Source: Vitis vinifera (lineage: Eukaryota; Streptophyta; Magnoliopsida; Vitales; Vitaceae). From it: a stretch of 64,000 nt of DNA. This document shows, piece after piece, positions 59,203-64,000 of this stretch; the stretch's first letter is position 1, and every line of letters starts with the position of its first letter. A model generated the notes under the pieces. That model searched no databases and was not told the origin of the DNA. It saw nothing but the letters and a program-made list of their open reading frames with translations. The position numbers and the translations under genes are program-made. Location of the stretch: contig NC_012119.1 in NCBI RefSeq assembly GCF_030704535.1, positions 691,001 through 755,000 on the forward strand, given 5' to 3'.

Positions 59203-59626
59203 AGGGAAAGAAGGTGTACATCCTACATATTCTTATGATTTAATTCAACCCATTTCTATTTAGAAGCGCCGTCTTCTATTATAAGAGAGACGCGAGTGAT
59301 ATATTGATTATACACACGGATATGCACTTTAGTGATTACTAGTAATCCTTTCGTTATTGACAAATCGATTGATAATCAATCTTTCAATGAAAAAAGTATT
59401 TTTTTTTTCTTGACTCTTTTCCTTTCCTTAGACTTTATACTTACAGATCAAGATATGAATCTAGATCATTAGCAAGATCAGAATTTGTAGGAACAAAACA
59501 AATAAGTAGAGCAAATAAATGGGGGTAGGTATATATCAGAAAATTTGACTTTCGTTATTCCTCTGTATCCGACATTTCTGACGAACAAATGGGTTATAGC
59601 ATTTCATGTTGGATCAGCGAATTATT

Positions 59627-59709
59627 GGGCCGAGCTGGATTTGAACCAGCGTAGACATATTGCCAACGAATTTACAGTCCGTCCCCATTAACCGCTCGGG
59701 CATCGACCC
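59627..59709 (-). tRNA. trnY-GUA: tRNA-Tyr (GUA), plastid type
   Basis: 83 nt with a long variable arm: GGGTCGATGCCCGAGCGGTT ... ACTGTAAATT (GTA anticodon) ... GGTTCAAATCCAGCTCGGCCC plus A. The acceptor stem GGGTCGA/TCGGCCC is intact. It matches the plastid gene in form and neighbourhood. Confidence 0.95.
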
Positions 59710-59768
59710 AAGAAGAATCAATTCTAGGCTTATTGATAATCCATGATCAACTTCCTTTCTTAATACCC

Positions 59769-59841
59769 TACCCCCACCCAGGGGAAGTCGAATCCCCGCT
59801 GCCTCCTTGAAAGAGATCCTGAACCACTAGACGATGGGGGC
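59769..59841 (-). pseudogene. trnE-UUC: Damaged tRNA-Glu (UUC), plastid type
   Basis: The minus strand begins GCCCCCATCGTCTAGTGGTT and has the TTC anticodon in CTTTCAA, so it is the plastid trnE next to trnY. Against the usual form it lacks 4 nt on the 5' side of the anticodon stem (GGATCTCTTTCAAGG instead of GGACATCTCTCTTTCAAGG) and has 4 extra nt between the T stem and acceptor stem (CCCCTGGGTGGGGGTA). Length stays 73 nt. The anticodon stem drops to about three pairs and the T-acceptor stacking is broken, so function is unlikely. Confidence 0.8.
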
Positions 59842-60039
59842 ATACTTCCCCGATCGCCATCATACTAGGATGATAGTATCAATAGTTTTTAAAAATTGTC
59901 AATATAATGTAATGGTATGACTAGATCCGAAGGATCTTTCCGTCTTTCATGATTCCATAGAATTTTTTGATTCGTCATTTAGATTCATGAATCAGTCATT
60001 CTAATCGACATTCTATATAGAAATCGATTATATAAATCG

Positions 60040-60083
60040 ATATTACTTACTTTACTATAACATATTACTTACTTTACTATAAC
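60040..60083. repeat. Tandem duplication, 2 x 22 bp
   Basis: ATATTACTTACTTTACTATAAC (60040-60061) is followed directly by an identical copy (60062-60083), in the trnE-trnT spacer of the plastid insert. Confidence 0.9.
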
Positions 60084-60720
60084 TATATTTATAAAAATAA
60101 AAAATAAATAATAAATAATGATAAAGATATAAATATATATCTAAAGAAATCAAAATTAATAATACGAAGGATAGTCTCTTTTCAGGTAGTCATTTGTCCG
60201 CCAAAAAAGGGGGGTTAAACGCCATTTCTTCCACTGTCATTCATTGATTCACTCATTGTTAAGATGAGATATGCCTATCTCTATCTCACACTAAGCCAGG
60301 AAATTTACAAACGAGAAATCGGGGAAGAGGGATCAATAAGTTATCGAAAATTCTTTTTTCTCTAAGAATTTGGTTCAGGGAGGGGACAAGTCGAATCTCT
60401 TCATCACATGATTCAATGAAATATCTTGGATCTATGTCGAATTAGTAGGTACATGTATCAATCAAGTTAATTTCGTTCTGATGGGGATCAATTCAAAAAG
60501 CAATTGGGGTTGGTCTTGAAACAATTCATTGCATTGATATTTCTCAAATCAAATATCAATAAATCATTTTACCCGATACTCGCTAGGTAAATCCAATTTA
60601 TCGTTCCTGAATAAGCCACTAGCCATTATGAGTTTACTGCATGTACTTATGTATAATATATATATACACATAGATATATCTTATCTGCATAGTGACCAAT
60701 TCAGGAATTGAATCAAATGG

Positions 60721-60792
60721 GCCCTTTTAACTCAGTGGTAGAGTAACGCCATGGTAAGGCGTAAGTCATCGGTTCAAATCCGATAAGGGGCT
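60721..60792 (+). tRNA. trnT-GGU: tRNA-Thr (GGU), plastid type
   Basis: 72 nt: GCCCTTTTAACTCAGTGGTA ... CCATGGTAAGG (GGT anticodon) ... GGTTCAAATCCGATAAGGGG CT. The acceptor stem GCCCTTT/AAGGGGC and the arms are complete. It is the last tRNA of the plastid block and the only one on the plus strand, as in plastid genomes. Confidence 0.94.
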
Positions 60793-61436
60793 TTGCTTTG
60801 ACTTTTTTCATAAAACTCCAGTCGTAGTATTCATATTTGAGCGGAGAATATAGATATTGTTGATATTTGTAATAAAAAAAAATAACCAACTGTATAATTA
60901 TAAGAAGTTATCATTATAATGAGTTATAGTATAGTAATTATAGTTATAAAGTTGAACATTTGTTTCAAATTTATAATGAATAATGATAAGTCGTCTCTTG
61001 AATCGCCAAATATTCTTATTTTCCATTATTCCAATCAAATCCATTATAGATTAGAAATCAACAAAAGAAAAAGTCAGTGGACCTGAATTGAATCATGACT
61101 ATATAAGCTATTCTGATATTAAGATTCAATATAGATGAAATCGTGGAAGCGGACCTTTTCTTTCCTTGGACCACGTAAGAATTCGTCGTCCGATTGAATC
61201 TTCTTGTTCCTGGATGCTCCATAGGAATCCATCGCTATTCCTTTCCTCTACCGAGAAAGGTTCATTCCGAGTCACAAGAGCAATCTCTCTTTTTTTTTTT
61301 TATTCATTTTTCTTTTCGTTATGGTAATGCAATGCAAGAGTCAGGTTGTTTCTGATGATGAAAAGAGCTTTTTTTTATGTTATGTGAAATTTATGAAAAC
61401 CCGATATTTAAAGGTCGGTAATATTAGAAGACGACT

Positions 61437-61463
61437 GTCGGTATCTGATAGTCAGATACCGAC
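61437..61463. repeat. 12-bp-stem perfect hairpin
   Basis: GTCGGTATCTGA-tag-TCAGATACCGAC. The GACTGTCGGTAT half is then repeated once more on the right (61461-61472). It sits between the plastid block and the Ty3 integrase relic. Confidence 0.85.
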
Positions 61464-61478
61464 TGTCGGTATATCTTT

Positions 61479-62180
61479 GAAAGCTCAGACGGAGAGAATA
61501 AACGGACTCCTCGAGGGCTACTTAAGGCACTTTAGTGCAAACCAGAAGGACTGGAGCTGTTGGATGTTGCTCAGTGCTGCTATAACTTAACAACCAAAAA
61601 GCTCTGCGTCGAACTTCAGCCCCTTCGAGTTGGCCACGGGGCAACAGCCTCTGACGCCCCACACCATTGCGACAGGAGGGGGCTTGCCCATCACTTTGCC
61701 AAGAGGTGGCAGGAGCGCAACGACCTAGCCCAAACCTACTTAGATGAAGCAGCAAGGCGTATGAAGGGAAAAAAACCTTCTTGGAGATAACTCCAAAAGA
61801 TCAACCAACCCAACCTACTTAAACAACCTAAAGGCTTGGCCCGGTCTGAAGGAAGAAGAAAGTAGACCTTGTAGAGAAGCGGATAGGAGAGGTAGCCTAT
61901 AGACTCAAGCGACCAGCTCAGTGAAAACTCACCCCGTATTCCATGTGAGTCAGTTGACTTCGATTAGACCAGACCGACCCAGATAGGAACGTGCCCACGA
62001 GGGCACCACCAGATGTTGTAGATGAACCTACGAAAGAAGAAGTTGAGTATATCATAGCTGACCGCACCATGGGCTAGCCCATACACCCACTGCACGAGTG
62101 GAACTTAGTCAAGTAGAAGGGCCAACCTGAGAGCGAGGCAAGCTGGGAACGGGCTGAGACTTAGGATTCGAAGACCAAGT
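61479..62180 (+). pseudogene. Ty3-gypsy (chromovirus) integrase C-terminus and chromodomain relic
   Basis: In shifting plus frames: AQTERINGLLEGYLRHFSAN (end of the integrase core, .QTER.N..LE.YLR.F), then SPFELATGQQPLTPHTIATG, then RNDLAQTYLDEAARRMK, then IGEVAYRLKRPA and HPVFHVSQL, and finally EEVEYIIADRT ... WNLVK*KGQPESEASWERAE. The last part is a chromodomain (Y.VKWKG.P..EASWE) with its Trp codon changed to TAG. The order is exactly that of plant chromoviruses. Several frameshifts and stops make it dead nuclear-derived DNA. Confidence 0.87.
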
Positions 62181-64000
62181 CAGAGACTACTGGACGTCTC
62201 GCAGAGCGACTCTCAACGAGGACGTTGATACTTTTCAAAAAAAAAATATTTTTTGGCTTAATCCGCCTTTACTAAAGATCAAGGAAGTACACTTGTACTC
62301 CGGCTAATAAGGGAAAAGCTTTTTCTTTTTCAAATCCAAGTTTGACTCTGATTAGATCCTTAGCGCAAGCGCTAAGTAAGCCCTAAACGGCCTTATGTAA
62401 TGTAAAAAAAACCGAGGAAAATAACGTCAAGTAGAAACGAACAAGGTCTTACGGCACGATCACTATATCTTTTCTTTTTCTCTCCTCTATGGAAAGAGGG
62501 GATGATACGTGGCGTGGTATACCTGATCGTTTGGTCAACGAGACGTACGTAAGTCGACATAGCTCCATGTATATGTTCTTTGGAGCTAGAACCCATCAAT
62601 AAAATGAAAGAATGGTGAGCCTAGGGCGACGAACATGGCTCAAGAGTTTCTATACAAAGCCCTTCTCTTCTTCACTCAAAGAGGTTTGTTTTTCTCCCTT
62701 TGAATGGTACTTGATTCATAAAGAATGAATCTTTTGGTTAGAAGTTATACGGACTTTATAAAAGGAAATGCCACGCTCCGCGTGTCACGAGATATGGGGC
62801 CTTCTAATCCAAGGGTCATCCCTCTCGGCCCTATTACGGTAAGGCCAATGCACCAGCCAGCCAGTGTGGTGGCGAACACGCTGTGCTGTAAGCTAAGCTG
62901 TTCACCTTGTAGACGGAGGAGATATATCAAGTGTGCCGTGCGTGATTCATAAGATTCTATAGTAGCACCAGCTGATCTACGACCACCCTGACTCTTCCAT
63001 GACTTTGACTTTCCGGACCATCGGATCTGCCCTCGCAAGTCTCTCTAAATTTTGGGAGCAGAGCATGCAAAATCGAGCAATGGATCTTAGAAGAATGAAA
63101 CTTTGAACGGCACGACTCTTTCTATTTCTGCGCTGGCATTTGAGTTGTCTCCCCTCCTCTTTCAATCGACACACTCGACGCAGATAGCTCCGGTGGCCCC
63201 GGCTTCTGCCTCTATCAGGCGGCGGCAGCCCCCACCTCCACAGCCACAGCATGGAGGAGCAGCTCCTTAATCCGCACTACAACCAATAAAAATTTTCTCC
63301 AGATTTATATATGATGCTAAACCGAGACCGAGATAGAGAGAGGGCTGCCCCTTTGTTGGCTCTTCGAGACAAGAGCACTCATAGGAATGGTGCTAATTCC
63401 CATGTTCCTTCTAGTCTCGTTTGCTTTCGAGAGCCTCCCCCTCCCCGTCCCTTACTCGTCTTTTGAAAGCCGTCATCCTGGATTGGATTTTCTTTTCCGT
63501 ATGCCGGGGAAAGTGCCTCACCTTTCTACATTAATTATTATAAAAATTTCCTCGGGTCTCTATAAAACAGAATGAAAAGCCCGGGTGGAAGCACAAACAA
63601 AAGGAGAGAGGAAAAGTAGAAAGGGGGGAAGAAGTCTAGTGCTAGTTCTTACTGAAACTTCTTTATCTAACTTTCATTTTAGAGTGGTTTCTTTGTTCTC
63701 TTATTTGGATTGAAAGAAAGACAAAACTCCCCTTTCTTTCTCTTCTTTCTTTTTGATCTGATCCCTTCGACGAATTTCGGCTATGACCAATGCCCCACTA
63801 GCTGAATAGGCGTAACAAAGCTACCTGAAAAAAGGCAAGGTGCACCTTGGATTAAAATCGACGAATTGCGTTTTGCCAGAGATATTTTTTTAGAAAGATT
63901 CTCCATTTTGTTAAAAAATAGAAAGAATCTAATCTAAATAAAGGCGCATACGCGGGAAGGGGGCCCCACTACTTCTTCATTCAGGGGGGGTGGGAGACTA
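62181..64000. other. Intergenic DNA, no gene recognised
   Basis: Apart from one family H core I recognise no gene. Frames at 62725-63038 (both strands), 62977-63252 (-) and 63387-63575 (+) are short and unmatched. The phrase CAAGTGTGCCGTGCG near 62930 resembles a group II intron 5' end, but no intron can be built around it. Confidence 0.4.
62972..62989 (+). repeat. Family H core, single copy
   Basis: CTGATCTACGACCACCCT, an exact 18-nt core. Confidence 0.8.

Noticed and set aside
62930-62990. Group II intron 5' end (GTGTGCCGTGCG)
   Set aside because: No adjoining exon or matching 3' domain; the motif is short enough to occur by chance.

Overview
This window reads as angiosperm mitochondrial DNA. 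Long stretches lack recognisable genes, and the few native genes (cox2 and atp9) carry the C-for-T codon pattern that plant mitochondria repair by C-to-U RNA editing. cox2 is split by two group II introns. The rest is a patchwork of plastid DNA, decayed nuclear transposons and short dispersed repeats, which is typical of an expanded seed-plant chondriome. Two cox2 introns argue against a grass, but I cannot name the species. No rRNA, ribosomal protein, nad, ccm or native-type mitochondrial tRNA gene was recognised.

Layout. 1-2978: nothing recognised. 2979-3236: broken plastid ndhD piece. 3649-8042 (minus): complete three-exon cox2 with introns of 1627 and 1975 bp. 10064-11740: nuclear-derived debris, including a hAT transposase C-terminus. 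17192-17343: second copy of a hairpin-rich repeat that also lies inside a cox2 intron. 19271-19492: Ty3 integrase fragment. 21435-21659: intact atp9. 22148-23320: a 390-codon unrecognised membrane-type ORF just downstream of atp9. 24614-25114 (minus): an unrecognised two-helix ORF abutting a Ty1-copia LTR, primer-binding site and gag relic (about 25100-26060). 34521-34562: tiny atp9 fragment. 34944-35459, 46530-46800 and 48915-49270: LINE-like and copia reverse transcriptase relics. 53213-54631 (minus): Ty3 gag relic. About 57610-61310: a 3.7 kb plastid insert with psbM, trnD, trnY, a damaged trnE and trnT. 61479-62180: Ty3 integrase C-terminus with chromodomain.

Functionally, cox2 (complex IV) and atp9 (ATP synthase c ring) are the only clearly working native protein genes. 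The plastid-type trnD-GUC and trnY-GUA are intact, and plastid-derived tRNAs often serve plant mitochondria; trnT-GGU is intact in sequence. The 390-codon ORF lies next to an ATP synthase gene, an arrangement seen for many chimeric or sterility-associated ORFs, but nothing here proves it is expressed.

The most unusual signal is a dispersed family of short hairpin-forming modules, with the core CTGATCTACGACCACCCT and companions of the form CTGATn..ATCAG. It has about 15 loci, including arrays inside a cox2 intron, sites upstream of cox2 and atp9, and copies embedded in the coding remains of two unrelated nuclear retrotransposons. Stems show paired base changes between copies, which suggests the fold is maintained or that the unit moves as a structured element.
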